Shown here: one piece after another, positions 1 to 12,142 of the stretch | How the letters are laid out: each line of letters opens with the position of its first letter | Numbering within the stretch: the first letter of the stretch is position 1 | From: Eutreptiella sp. 'Long Island Sound 2002' | Taxonomy: Eukaryota; Euglenozoa; Euglenophyceae; Eutreptiales; Eutreptiaceae | Direction of reading: 5' to 3' | NCBI GenBank assembly: GCA_964036045.1 | Contig: OZ038382.1 | Span: 108,584,578 to 108,648,577 of the forward strand | Length of the DNA: 64,000 nucleotides | Translations under genes and position numbers: made by a program | The notes under the pieces: model-generated | What the model saw: only the letters and a program-made list of their open reading frames with translations | Databases searched by the model: none | Told to the model about the DNA's origin: nothing

Positions 1-1868
1 AGTTACTGACGCGCTTCCACCACATACCAACGGCCCACGCTACCCCGGAACAACAGCGGTGGCTACACACGCACTTCGAACGGGCCGCGGAGAAGGATAC
101 GGCCACAGTGGCGTGGGGCCCAAGCGTCGCGGCCGAAAGGAGTTTCCACCGAGGAACGTGGGACACCAAGCACCCAGCCATCACCTTCCCGGTGCTGGCC
201 AAACCAGCAGCACCACACCGAAGGCCCCCGCCCACCCGGTTAAACACCGCTGCTCCCAAGTCCAGGACTGGCAGACAGTCGAGTGGACCACATTCCACCC
301 ACAGAAAGCGTACCTGCTCCAATATGTGTACGGCTACCTCACACAAGGCCACAAGGAAAACAACGACTATGTCCGCATGAACCCAGCGGCAACGGAGATC
401 ATCCGCCAGGGGGTGGGCGTGTATGCTACCCGAAGACTCCAACCGGCCACCACCACGCCGTGGGCGACCACAGAACAGGGAGCACGCATCCGGCCCTACG
501 TGCCCAGACGACCACAACACCGTCATTTTTGCGGATGGCTCCGGCACCACAAGCCTCACCCCACCAGCTGGTGGGGCAGCTTTGGAGTTGAGGACGGACG
601 CGACAGGCCGACTGCACCAACACCACCTCACAGGGGCCACCATCTTCGGGGCCTCCTCCCACGAGGAACTGAAAACACTGGCGGTCATCGTGGAAGCCGT
701 CAATGACACCCTCGAGCAAGCGCATGACTACGCGCACCAAGTGTGGGTCGTAGTAGACGCGGCAGTGGACTTCCGGATTGTACGCAAACTGGCACGGCAG
801 CCCCTGCACAAGGCGACCGGCTTTGGCCTGGGCACCCAGGCCCTACACCTCCCGGCGGCCTTGCGGCGCCTCCCGAAACACGTCGTCTTACACCTCGTCA
901 AACAAGAGTCCCATCAGTATAGCCTAGGCAACGGACACAGGGACTTACACGCCCACAACCAACTTGCAGAACATATGCCGAACGCCGAGGACCAGCCGCT
1001 ACAGGACCACATGCACAAACACCTCCAACACCTACCGCCGATCCCACACCCCGGTGAACCACCAGACTGGGTACCGGACGACCGAATCTACAGCGACACG
1101 GTACGGGCATACCACTACCTGCAACCCATCCGCACCATGGCGCACATTCGATGCAGCCAAGCCGACAACACCCTCATGTACCACCTCCAACATAAGCTGC
1201 AAACCGCATTGTACTTCTCAGCTCTTGACCCATCCCCACTGCCAGTACACCTACAAACACGACGTGCCCAGCTACTGCTCGAACAACTGCCCTTCCTGGA
1301 CAGGTCGGCACGCTGGTATGGCCGACGGGTTATAGATATACTCCCCGAAGAAACCATATGCCCCTGCCATCTCCAACAGCCATAGACATGGGAACACTTC
1401 AAACAATGCCCTTTGCCCAAAGGAGGCAACCACCTGGCCACGTGGACGCCAGAGGACACCAAAGCACAACTCGCCGGATGGGGCTGGGCCACGCCACCGG
1501 CAAATGAGGTTCGGCGCCTGATGCAGCAACCCGAGATCAAGGAAGCGGTGCTCAGGGGAGCGGTGCCACTCCAACCCTACAGGGTCATCGCCCACCACGC
1601 CCCAGAAACCAAGGCCACAATACTTCAAATGCAACTCACCGCCGTCAAGAGAGCGGACGCACAGCTACAGCACCGCGTCCAGGTGTACGCAAAAGAAGCA
1701 CAACAAACATCCCGCGACCGCCGTATGTATTACAACCTCCTCATCCATTACCGACAAGCACAGCAGAGTCACAAAACAACACACACGGGCACGCGGGAAC
1801 CACCAGGGAAATGCCACCGCACCACCCACCACACCGCACTGCACCGACGCGCGCGCACTCCCATATAG
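1..1868 (+). pseudogene. LINE-1 ORF2 C-terminal part with RNase H domain
   Basis: This is the 3' end of a LINE polyprotein. RNase H would remove the RNA strand of the cDNA hybrid during target-primed reverse transcription. The catalytic pattern is visible: FADGSG (first Asp), SSHEELKT (Glu), VVVDAAVD (Asp) and GNGHRD (Asp). It aligns along its length with the RNase H ORF of LINE-2. The reading moves through frames 3, 2 and 3, with shifts near 215-240 and 510-525. A TAG at 1383-1385 interrupts the block just before TWEHF, after which the same frame continues to 1868. The 5' part is cut by the window edge. Confidence 0.75.
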
Positions 1869-1905
1869 TGACCCGATTGTCCCGCAAACAATACCTCTCC
1901 TCAGG

Positions 1906-4900
1906 ATGCTCAAAGGTGAAGCTCCACATCCGAGGCCGAGAAGCCCGCGCGGAGTCTGCTGGGAGGTGAACGACGGGAAGGGCGCTCCGCTCGTTGGGCA
2001 TGACCTCGGCTGCTGCGGCACCGAGCAGCGGCAGTGGTTCTGCAGTCCGTGCATCACAAACTTGTGGTCATGCCCAGTTTGCCGACTACCGCATCCCCTC
2101 TGCACAGCTCCACCGCCGCGCGAAACACAAGCCAAAGAACTCACGCTCCACACACTGCGCACCCTGATTGAGCAGAATGTCTGGAACAATGACGCGGGGG
2201 ACAGCCCTGACGTTGAGTGGTTGGACGTCTTCACCGACGAGGACCCGGCGACACCGCCGGCCCGGCCCCCCTGGCGCGCACGAACATGGGCCATGCCAGT
2301 CGAGGGGGCGGACCCCACGATTTGCGTCCCAGACTACAAACATTATGACGACGCGCCACGGGGCATTTGACCCCCCGTTCGCAATCTGCCAGACTGTTGG
2401 GGCCCCGTCACCACCATGAACCCCAACAACTACCGCACCACTGTGGTCACCCTCACCACCTGCCTCCCGTTCGCCTTCGGCTGGCTGGTGGGAGACACGG
2501 AATGGGCGGTGGGGGTCGTCCGGGGCGCACATGGTGGCAAATGGGGGGATTTCTTACACCCCAGCAGAGCCCTGACCGAGGGGGCGACCGAGAAGCTGAT
2601 GGAGGCCTATCTCACATGGAGGGGGATATCCCTCCCCCGCAGCCTCACACCATTGGCACAGCGCGCCCAACAGCCAGACGTCCCATTGCCGTCGCTGGGC
2701 ACGCACGGCAATGCGGCAGTGGCCAGGTTGATGGCCGGAGGTGCCCGGCACCAGAGCTCCTCCTTCTCCTCCCGGAGAACCGCAACCATCACCACCCTCC
2801 CGCCCAGATCACGTGCCACAGCAGCGACAAGGGCCACAAATGTACGCGCTCTGGAACCGTCGGGCGTCGGCGCGCCACAAGGCCCAACCGCCTCCACGTC
2901 CTCCAGCCCATCCACCTCCGACCCCCACGCACCCGTCACTCCACCACACCGACAGCACGCCGCTGACGCCACGCAGACTACGGACGTTCCGGCACCATCG
3001 AGGGCCGGCACGCCACAGAGCCCCCGACAAGAGCGCTCGTCCAAACGGGCGGCACAACAAAACCAGCCACAACACCACGCGGCCACAGGGATCCAGGGGC
3101 ACCGGGCGTCACCTGCCGGGAGCAGAGCCGTGCCCAGCCCCACGAATACGGCCGCAGTAGGCGCCGGACCCGAGCAACCCTCTGGCACCGCAAACCCGCA
3201 CATGGGCCCAGCCCCGGGCTGCACAGGAAGCCCGGCTCCAGAACCCCAAACACCACCCGGCGCGTCCACCCGCGGTCGTCAGCTGGCAGCCAGCCGGGCA
3301 GCGGCGAGAGCCCCACCCAGAGCCCCGCCCACGCCATGGCACCCCTGACGGGCCCACGGAGGGCCCAGCATACGCGCCACCTGAAGGCGCCCCCACGCAG
3401 ACATGTACCGCTACCCCGACCGACACCACCAACACCTGGCCCTCCGGCACCGTGCACCCCCACGCCCACAACCCCACCGAGAGCCCAGATCTCCAGGTTC
3501 CGGCGACGCCCAGCGCAGCGGCCCCGGGAGACCATCTGCAAGCCCCGGCAGAAGCCGAACCGGCGTCCCAGCGGCACCACGCCCCACCAGCCAGGCCGGC
3601 AATGCGGCCCACAGAACCATCATCTCACAGTTGCCCGGCCCCAAACCAGGACCCGGTCCGAGACCCGGAGACGGCACACGCATTCGTCCCAGCTGACACC
3701 CGACAGTCCGCAGGCCCAGGAAGCCGGCCCGGGCCGCCGCCCGTGTCGGAAGGCCACGCCGGGGAGGCGGCGCGACCGACGGGCGACGCAGCCACGCCGC
3801 CCGCACTGCCAGCCCAGCCACAAGGCGAGGAGCCCACGCCGGACGCCACGAAGGAAATGGGAGGACCCCCACAGCGGACAGAAACGCCACCACCAGCGGC
3901 GGGCCTACCCCAAACAGGAAAACCTAGCAGGGGGGCGGACCAGCAAGCAATACAGCATGCCGGCCCACCGGGCATGGCGGCAAACGGAAGCGGCGAGGCA
4001 TCGACGGCTGGCCAACGTAGTGCGGAACCTGAAGAACCAATGCCAAACGCCGGGCATGAGGCCGGCCTCCACCCACCATCCGACCATGGGGCACAACCCG
4101 CAGGTCGCGCGGACGCTGCCCCCTTGGCGACCCCGGCGCACCACGCCGACGCAAGCGCGCCGGGGGAGGAGCCACCACGAGTCAGAAGCCGGGGAAACCA
4201 CACCCGACAAGCCCCAGCACGCGGCCAACAGGGAAGCCTCACCCAGCCGGCACAACTGCAACAAAGACTCTTTGGATGCCTTCATGCAGTGCTGCATGAG
4301 TGACCCCCACGCCGTCCCAGCGCCGGCGCCGCGGCGCGTCCGCCTGGAGCCACAACGCGACAATGCAGAGGGCACACCCCTCACGGTGTCACGCCAGGCA
4401 CACCTCCAGCGCGATTACACCGCCGTGGGGCAAACTGAGCATGCTACCGCCACAGATGACAGGCCCGCGACCGCAAGCGGGGCAGCGGACCAGGCCCCTC
4501 ACGAGCGCAGCGCCCCAGGAAGCGGGACGCGAGTGGAGGCGGGCGCCAACATCGCTAGCGAGCCTACCGGCCAGCCAACGGGAAATGCCCCGCCCTGGGG
4601 GCGAGAACATCTGGACCACGCACGCTTGGAAGGCGACGCCCGCCACCCCAGCGACCACGCGGAACAGGCGGCGGCCCAAGACCTCGGCACGATGATCGAC
4701 AGGCTCACCACAGGAGAGCAGCTCGCCCTGGCGGTCAGCATCCGATGGCTGCTTACTTTGCGGTCCCGCCACCTCGGGGAGGGAACCCGCACCATGGCAG
4801 ACATCACTCTCGGCCATCGGACGGGGCACACGCCCCCCGCCACCATGGACCACCCCGGCCAATGGCACTTTTTGGCCAGCCGGCTCATTACGCATATGGG

Positions 4901-5258
4901 AGCCTACAGCCCGGACGAAATGAACAGACTACACTGGCAATGGCACCAGCGCGCAGCCCTGCGCATCCGTACGGCCATGCAAAGGCACAACATCTGGGAC
5001 ATCCCTGGATCCCCGGGCTACCAAGAGCACGCCTCAGGCCATTGGCGGCCGCGGTCCCAAGACGTCCCGGACCCCCCAGGCAGGCGGCGCGCCGTAACTC
5101 CCCAGAACGCCAGCGGAGGCCACCACCCAGAATGTGTTGCCCCTCCGGCACGTACAGAAGCCCCCTCCCACCGTTTGCCCCGCGGAGGGGCCAAGGCAGT
5201 CCTCACACCTCAGGGATGCAAGGCGGCACGCTCCAGCGCCAGGAGACAAGAACCTTAG
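1906..5258 (+). pseudogene. LINE-1 ORF3: zinc finger, proline-rich linker, helical 'WDI' domain
   Basis: This lies directly downstream of the RNase H ORF. The first ~90 codons contain paired cysteines (CC, FCSPC, CPVC) around conserved W and H residues, matching a cysteine-rich block at the same place in LINE-2, so a zinc finger is likely. An in-frame TGA at 2368-2370 follows. A helical segment (about 2416-2700) leads into about 1.6 kb of proline/arginine-rich low-complexity coding. Around 4640-5040 a second helical domain ends in IWDIPGSP, like RLWDITQSP in LINE-2. Reading frames change within the low-complexity part. Function is unknown; nucleic-acid binding is an inference from the cysteines. 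Confidence 0.5.
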
Positions 5259-5929
5259 CCGCTCCCTTCGATGCAGCTGCACGCCGCCTCCTGCAGCACG
5301 GCGAGTCGTCCTCCACGGGGATACGGACAGAGGCCATTGGGGTCCCAACGACCTCCACGCCCAATGGACATCATCTACCACCGATCCCCGACGCCGGTCC
5401 AAGAGGCCCTGCACCGAACGGGCGCACATCCCCACCATTCCCACGCCAGCCGTGCGAGAGCGACAGGCAGCGCTCCGCACGGGCCCCCAACAGGCAGCAG
5501 ACGGAACGTCCAGCTCATCTGCCACCTCCCTCCCAGGGTCGGCAGCTAGCCCACTACCGGGGGGACAGAACGCCACAGACACACGGCCAAGAGAACCCGC
5601 GGCCGACAAACGGTCTGCACAAGGGGTGGGAGGACAACCGTCCCAACACCCCCACCCCCGCAAGCGGGACGCGATGACACCGGTCCCAAACGCGGGCACC
5701 GGGCACCCGTTGAACTGGGCCTGTACACCACGGGGTTCGGCACCCCAGCAGCAACACAGCCAAACTGCCGAGGCGCGGAGGACGCAACGCAACAACGGGA
5801 GCACGACGCAAGCGGCCCAGGAGCAGACGCAGAAATGACAGTGACCTCAGGCCCTCAGGAGTCAGGTGACTCACTGCCCACCACCGTAGGCCTGTTCGAT
5901 GCCACAGCAACGGAAGCCTCCCACGGGAA

Positions 5930-7111
5930 ATGTGCCTAGGGGACACCCCGGCACCGCCCCAGGGCATCCCTCCCCGACTGGCACCACACCGGACCAGGAC
6001 CAGGAGGCCATCCCCTCCAACCCCCCCCAACCACCGCAACGGAGGTCCCTTCGACGATGCGGAACTGAGCGCGCTCTACGGCATCCACGCCACCGCACCC
6101 TTGAGCGAGCTAGTGCCAGTACTCCGGGAACACCACAAGGACGTCGAGACGAGTAGGCTCTTCGCCGTGGTCGGCCTGCCACACGCCGCAACAACCGAAC
6201 TCTTTCTGCGGCAGCTCAAGGCGCTCGTCACCCCCGGGACACAGCTCAAGGACGACCTTGTTGACGCGTGGATCTGGTGGTTCAACACCCACCAGCCGGA
6301 CCAGGGAGGCATATGGGTCCCACACCTGGGCCGGGCACACACGCTCATAGCGCCACGGACGGACTCCAGGCCCGCACCCAGCACCGGGGGCCGGGAGCGT
6401 GGCCGCCCCGCCACCGAGAGCCGAAACCCTCCGCATCCCACCGTACGAAGGCCTGGCGGAATAGGAAAGCAGGACAGCCCGCAACAGGGGGCGTAACCCC
6501 ACGAGCATGGTGGAGCAGTACCCAGAGACGGCACGCGCAGCGCCCCTGCCAGGCGAGCGTGACTCCAGCACCATTGCCATGATCGTGATGGAAACTGGCC
6601 ACTACTACCAAGTGCGGATCACCCCGCTCCCACAGGAGAGCCACTCGAGCCTGGAGCCTGTCGACTCCATGCTCCCGGCGAACAGAGCCCTGCCGGACCA
6701 CCCTGACCCCCTGGCCAACGGCCAGCCCCACGACCCCCTGACGGCCATCTTGTCGGGGGCAGCCGGCACCTGGCACCCGGGCCATGCCCTCCACTGCCTC
6801 TGGCGGTGGGCGCGGCGCCGCTGGCCGCACACCAGGGACTGGACAGCGACGTGCAGGTTCCACCTGGACGGTCGGCAGCAGCTGGAGGCCATCCCCCAGC
6901 GTGAGCGAACGGTGGAGACCCCCACAGTGACCAACATGTGCCCCGTCTTCGCGATCCACCAGATCCAGGCGCTACGATGGGCGAGCAATTGCAGCCCGCC
7001 ATCCGCACTGAGACGGAAGCCCAGGCAGCGCAAGCAGCCCTTGTCCACCAGATCCTCAGTGCCCTCCGCAGCGCCCTCGTGCGGCGCGTGGGAAACCCCC
7101 GGGGGCCCTGA
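5930..7111 (+). pseudogene. LINE-1 Ulp1-like (C48-type) cysteine-protease-like domain
   Basis: Three successive frames together match the 51130-52250 domain of LINE-2. Shared landmarks: an LKDDLVDAWIWW helix (LGEGVRDFLFDAF in LINE-2), IWVPHLG, then a strand and GHYYQV (~6597), PVDSMLPAN (~6663), GRQQLEA, and NMCPVFA (~6934). The order His, Asp-Ser-Leu/Met, Gln, Cys is that of Ulp1/SENP peptidases, where His, Asp and Cys form the triad. A stop (TAA 6494-6496) and restart at 6507 mark one frameshift. Another near 6970 leads into an alpha-helical tail ending at TGA 7109-7111. The protease assignment is by motif order only; a structural domain without activity is possible. Confidence 0.45.
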
Positions 7112-8255
7112 GCCGCCACGAGCCGAAAACTGCAACACGCCCTCAGGAACACGCGGGGCGACGGACGCGGCACACACGTGCCCTGCCCACCTCAGCCGGC
7201 TACAAGCAGTGCAGCGGTGACGCACCGCCGCGCACACGCGACCCCAGTCCCGCACTGGCCACCGGCAGGTGAGAAGACGACACGACGGCCACGAGATCAC
7301 CTCGTCTCGCCGGAGGCCCCGACGATAGACGCCAAACCAGCGACACACGCAGCAGAGGACCAACCAATACGGGCTAGCCTTAGCAGCCCATGATGTCGAA
7401 CACGGGCACTGACCCAACGAATCCGCCGAACCCAAACGAATCGCTCCCACATCCCCCGGGCGGGGGTCACGCTCCCCGGACACCAGCAATCCGCCCGCGT
7501 CAGAGAAGAGGACGAGGCCCGACTCGGACCTGTTCTTCCACCTAACCCTCCTCTCCCACAAGCCGGACACGCGATCGACCGGGCCAAGAGGACGGGCAAA
7601 CACGCGGGACCCACGGGCTCGCCAATGACCACAGGAATGTTATCAAGAAATCGTCAAGAACGTTATCTTCCAGGGCGAGGGTCAAGGGGTACGTGCGCCA
7701 CTGAAACCGACCCGCACCTCGGGAAAGTTAAACGCCTGGGACGCTGGGGCGGCTATGGTACATATAACCTGCGAGAATGGTGCGAGGGACACGTTCGCCG
7801 CGGCCCAGAAAGCTAACAGCGTCAAGGGACGGGAGGGGGGCCTCGACACTGACGAGCATTCCTTTCCTCCGGACCCCTACCAGGAACGCGCAAGGGGCCA
7901 GGAGCTCACCACACAAGACCCACAAGCCCGCCAGCTCATGCCGGCGAACACGGCAGTGTTGCGCCGGGCCACGCCTGCCGCGCTGGACGGAACGCGCCAA
8001 CACCAGAGCAAGAGCCAGGCCACCCTAACCTCCGGACACCGCACTAAGGCACCGACACGCCTGCCACAGAACCCGCAAGACACGGCACGATATGGCACAC
8101 GACAGGCAGGCAAACATGAGCACGAGCACTGCACCAGCGAGCAAGCACAGCAGACTGGGGCTCCTGTGGGGAGCACGGGGATGCACAGAGGGGCACTGCA
8201 GGGGCCTTGCCACCGATGGGGGTGTAAAGATGATCGGCACAAGCGCAGCTGAAAG
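7112..8255 (+). other. LINE-1 3' UTR, first part; no gene seen
   Basis: This follows the ORF3 stop and runs to the Ty3-A insertion point. Short open frames exist but show no recognisable domain or counterpart in LINE-2. The last four bases, AAAG, are repeated on the far side of Ty3-A at 32871-32874. Confidence 0.55.
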
Positions 8256-10611
8256 TGAAGCCGGTTCGGACCCCCGTGGCCATCTTGGGGTCACTTCGGG
8301 TGTGTATCTACGTGCCGGCAAGCCGCCATTGGCTGATATCATACTCTCCCGTCCACCTGAACTGACCCGATGTGATAGTGTGATAGGTTTGGCCATTCCG
8401 GCTATGAGCGGCCACATTCAGTACCGAGGCGCCGCCAGCGCAGATTTATATATCGGAATATCAGGAATCAACAGGGTTTTATTATCATAATGTTTCCGTA
8501 ATTTTTCAGCCTTTCGTCCTGATAGTCAATGTATCGGTGACTGTCAGTTGGCTCGCGATTTTGCGTTAGCCGATTGGTTAACTGTTATTTCCAGATATTT
8601 TGGCAGATATTCCGTTGAAGGGTCAGATTTCATCAGCAAAGGGTTCGTTGCTTCCGCAATTCTCTAAATAAGCACTCGAAATTTTAATCACAATTTTTCG
8701 CGATGTCGAAATCGGATTTTCGACTTCGACATCGCCGCACTTGATTTGGACTTCTTCGAGTCGTCATACTCCTTTCCCTATGCCCGAATCAGGTTTCCCT
8801 TATACTTGCCACCCATTTGACTTGGAGATATAAGGGAAACAAAAGCGAATCGTGGGACCACTTTGAAGGACCATATCTACGAGCGAGTGTGAGGAAAGAG
8901 AATAAAAAAGGTTGGGTTGCAAGCGCCTCAGTCTCAAGTTAATTAAGGAGGCATCAAACGCCTTCGGTGCGCACACATGCCCGGTGTAGCAAGGGGAAAG
9001 AGTCAAGGGGGTATAAAGTGATATAGAACTCTTGGACCGTGCAACCGAATATTCTAATGCGACTCTCCAGTGTGCCGCATGAGTGTTGGGGTTGCATAGC
9101 AACTTTCATTGGGTTCCTACGCATTTTTAACGTGAAGTTATGTCAATGGAGGGACATGGCATATCATGGTGGGAGCCATATTTTGAGGGTATGTGTTATA
9201 TGCATGGTATATGTTTGATATGCTCACGCCCATGTTATATATCTTCGTGTGGCCGAAGAGATGGGGAGCCATACGTGACAAGGGTTTTGCCCATGTCCCA
9301 ATTGTGGAATTCAAAGCGCTAGACCAAGTCTACCGCGTATGTATTGCTCATGGTAGGTTTGACAAAGAGATCCATGGGTGCACTCCCATTTTCATGGGGC
9401 ATGTAGATATTAGTGGCGAAGGTATCTCCATGCGCCCGATTGGGGATCCAAGTGGGGGAATTGTTCGTAAATGGTTCCAATCATTTGTGTATTGAATCAT
9501 AAGCGGATATCCGGGGTGAGCATAGAGATATACTATCATGACAACTTTGTGTTTGGTCACGTTTTCATGTTTTTGACCTCAATTTTGCTCATTGTTGCGT
9601 TTTGTGTACTTACCTGGTCAGCAAACAGCAAGAAGCCTATGGAGAGTCGAACCATGGTATGTTGTTCATATGTTGGCATATGCATTGGAGTTGAACACCA
9701 CCATATGTCGGATCGTGTACTCCATTTGGCTTGGCGCACGAAGGATCACAAGAATTGGTCTCAAGATCATGGGCTGACTTGGGCAGTGCGTGGCGCCCAT
9801 ATCTGAAGGGGTTTCGAGGGTAAGGTGGGGATGTACATGGGCATTGGTCTTTGGTCTCTATCCTCCATGAATACTAGACTTCGATTCCATGCATGCTTTG
9901 AGCCTTCGGAAAAGTGGTAACCTCAATTTTTGAGCATGTATGTGATATGTGGCCAATATGGTGTGAATTGGCAGTTTTTTGGCATGTTATGAGTTCAAAC
10001 TCATAGGTCATTCCTCTAAGCCCATTCCACTCCAAGTCCATCCAAGTTTATGTCAGGGTAGGGCATGGTCCTGAGTGCCACTCTAGGCCATGACACGCCA
10101 CCTCCCCTATTGGGCTAGGATTTGGAGGCTTGGGAGTGAACACAATTTTGGGGTTTATGTAGAGACTTGTGACACATGGCATTCAGCCATCTCATTTGAC
10201 CTGGTTCAGGGCAATATGTTGGTGAGTCAAGGGAAGGTCTTGAGTCCAGGGAATGAGGGGTTTATGGCTGTGTAGGTGTATGTTTACCTCTTCCCCCAAC
10301 TTTGCCTTATTTGTGTTCATATGCCAATTTCAGGGCTTTCTTCCTTGGTGCAATTCTTGTACATGCCCGCCATCGTGAAACAATCGATGTGCTGAACGAA
10401 AGCCCGCAGCCTGATTTGGATTGTGAATTGGGTTATTGCTGTACTTGTGGGATCTGGTTGCCATTCAGGGTTGAAGGAGGATTTTATTTTCTATATTTTT
10501 GGATTTGGACCCTGGAAATTGAGGAATGCAATCGTTGATCCGGAATAAATCAGCAGGGGTTACAGGCGGAAGGGGCACAGCGGGGGCCGGTCCTGGTAGG
10601 GACCTTCTTTA
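8256..10611 (+). repeat. Ty3-A 5' LTR
   Basis: A direct repeat of 19084-19760 joined to 31193-32870. It begins TGAAGCC and ends CTTTA, so the usual terminal CA is missing. It is AT-rich compared with the LINE around it. A TATA-like TTATATAT at about 8446 is a promoter candidate. A 15-bp-arm hairpin (one mismatch) lies at 8700-8735, with arms GCGATGTCGAA and TTCGACATCGC. At 2.36 kb it is long for a Ty3 LTR. No supported ORF is seen inside. Confidence 0.85.
8700..8735. other. Palindrome/hairpin in Ty3-A LTR (second copy 19528-19563)
   Basis: The arms GCGATGTCGAA...TTCGACATCGC form about 15 pairs with one mismatch around a short T-rich loop. Both LTR copies keep the arms although the loop base differs (GGATTTT versus GAATTTT). 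It may be an RNA structure or a protein-binding palindrome; nothing shows which. Confidence 0.6.
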
Positions 10612-10624
10612 TGGTAGCAGAGGC
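10612..10624 (+). promoter_or_regulatory. Ty3-A primer-binding site (initiator tRNA-Met type)
   Basis: TGGTAGCAGAGGC lies immediately after the 5' LTR. It is complementary to a tRNA 3' end CCTCTGCTA plus CCA, as in initiator tRNA-Met of many eukaryotes. The identical 13 bases occur at the same position in Ty3-B. Confidence 0.8.
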
Positions 10625-10831
10625 TTACCTGCTGCCCCTACCAACCGCCGACCCGGGGACTTGGGCCCTTATGAGCCCTGCCCAAGTACGCCCCGGGTGC
10701 GTATTGTGGACTCGGTGGAGACCACGCCGGATATTGGAGCCATAGAAGGACCGGGACGTTCAAGAGCATGGCGAACTCCGGAAGTTGAAGCCCGAAGAGA
10801 AGAACGACACTCGGGAAGAGGAGGACGTGAC

Positions 10832-12100
10832 ATGGAGGACCTGGTCTCCATGTGTGAGCGTCGCTGCCGAAAGGCTTGCAACCTCCGCTCCGCCGCGGAG
10901 GACTCTGATGAGGCTTGCCATTCAGGCAGCAGTGGAGGACGGGCCCGGCGCTACCGGAAGCGCGGGTCACCCAAGTCCGCGGCAAGGGACGCCGGGGCTA
11001 TGGACACGGACCCCAGCCCGGTCAGGCTGTGGGAATCCGAGGGGCACTCTGAGGGCTATCGGACAGCCTACGAGCCACCCTCGGAGCCGGAGATGTCCGC
11101 GCCGGTCGCCAGGGCGCATACAGCCCCCGAGCCCGCCCTGCAGCACGACGCCGAGGGTTTGGAGAGGCCAGCCAGGGCCCGGACGGCACCTGTGCCCCGG
11201 CACACGGGACCAGAGACGGACGCCATAGGCGATACGCCCATGGGCGATGAGTCCGAGGTGCCGGGAACCGCGGGATGCGCTGAATCCGGCGGAAAGCACG
11301 CTACGTGCCACTGCGAGCACGTGTCCTTCCTCATGGGCAAGTACCCGAAGATGGGGATGGACGCCATCGTGCATCATCTTGACCGCCTGGACAACGCCAA
11401 GGATGCTCTAGAGGAGGACGTCGCGGGGATCTTGGACGATCAGTCGGCCGCGGAGAACCACATGGAGGAGCTGCGAGCGGATCAGGCCCGGTACCGGGAG
11501 AATCTGGGGCTGGCCCTGCAGAAGCAGCAGCAAGTGGTGGACAGCCTCCTCCACTTAGTGGAGGACATGTCGGGACGCCTGAGAAGGCTAGAGGAGCGAC
11601 AGCCCCTCGCCTCGGGTCCGGAGCTCCCGGCAAAGCTGGCCGCGGTGGAGCTGGTGGAGCGGGTTAAGACCCTCAGGAGCGCCATGGAGAAACCCATGGG
11701 CGGCCCTGCAGAGGCACCATACGCGCCTCCGCGTGTTGACCCGGGTGCGCTGCCGTATGTTCCCCTGTTCAGCGAATCCACAATGCTCGGGGAACACACG
11801 GCACCGGCTGGGTCCATGCGGGAAGGGCACGTGACCACGGACCCGAGGAGCCTGACGGTACAGATGTCCCATGCCGCCCAGGATGTACCGCTCACGACGA
11901 ATATGGCAGTCTATGCGGAAGAGAAGATCGAGATCCAGAACCAGACCATGCAGGGGCGAACCATGGGAGGCGCCGACGGACATGGTCGAGGCCATCCAAG
12001 CGGAAACCTGTGGGCGAAGGATCCCAATACGGGGATATGGACGGCCGATGGGACAAATCCTTCCCGCATTCCAAACCCCATGGGTTCAGGCCCAACTTGA
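10832..12100 (+). pseudogene. Ty3-A gag, N-terminal coiled-coil part
   Basis: The first in-frame ATG after the PBS is at 10832; the frame is open upstream but there it is LTR and leader. The N-terminal half is acidic and low in complexity. A heptad-like stretch follows (about 11330-11600: HHLDRLDNAKDALEED, then EELRADQARYRENLGLALQ, then LLHLVEDMSGRLRRLEERQ), typical of a coiled coil for Gag oligomerisation. The frame closes with TGA at 12098-12100, and a second in-frame TGA sits at 12140. The capsid part continues in the same frame afterwards, so either a small intron joins them or this copy is broken. I recognise it from position, not from a sequence family. Confidence 0.55.
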
Positions 12101-12142
12101 CCGCACTCCATGGAGGAGAGGGATTTACGGGGAGTGTACTGA

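Noticed and set aside
2416-7220. Host proteins from the many long proline/arginine-rich open frames
   Set aside because: They overlap in several frames of C-rich low-complexity sequence. Only the parts matching LINE-2 domains were kept.
8932-10611. Non-LTR leader of Ty3-A (LTR taken as only 676 bp)
   Set aside because: The same 1.68 kb follows at 31193-32870 with the PBS only after 10611, so it belongs to the LTR; Ty3-B merely splits the 3' copy.
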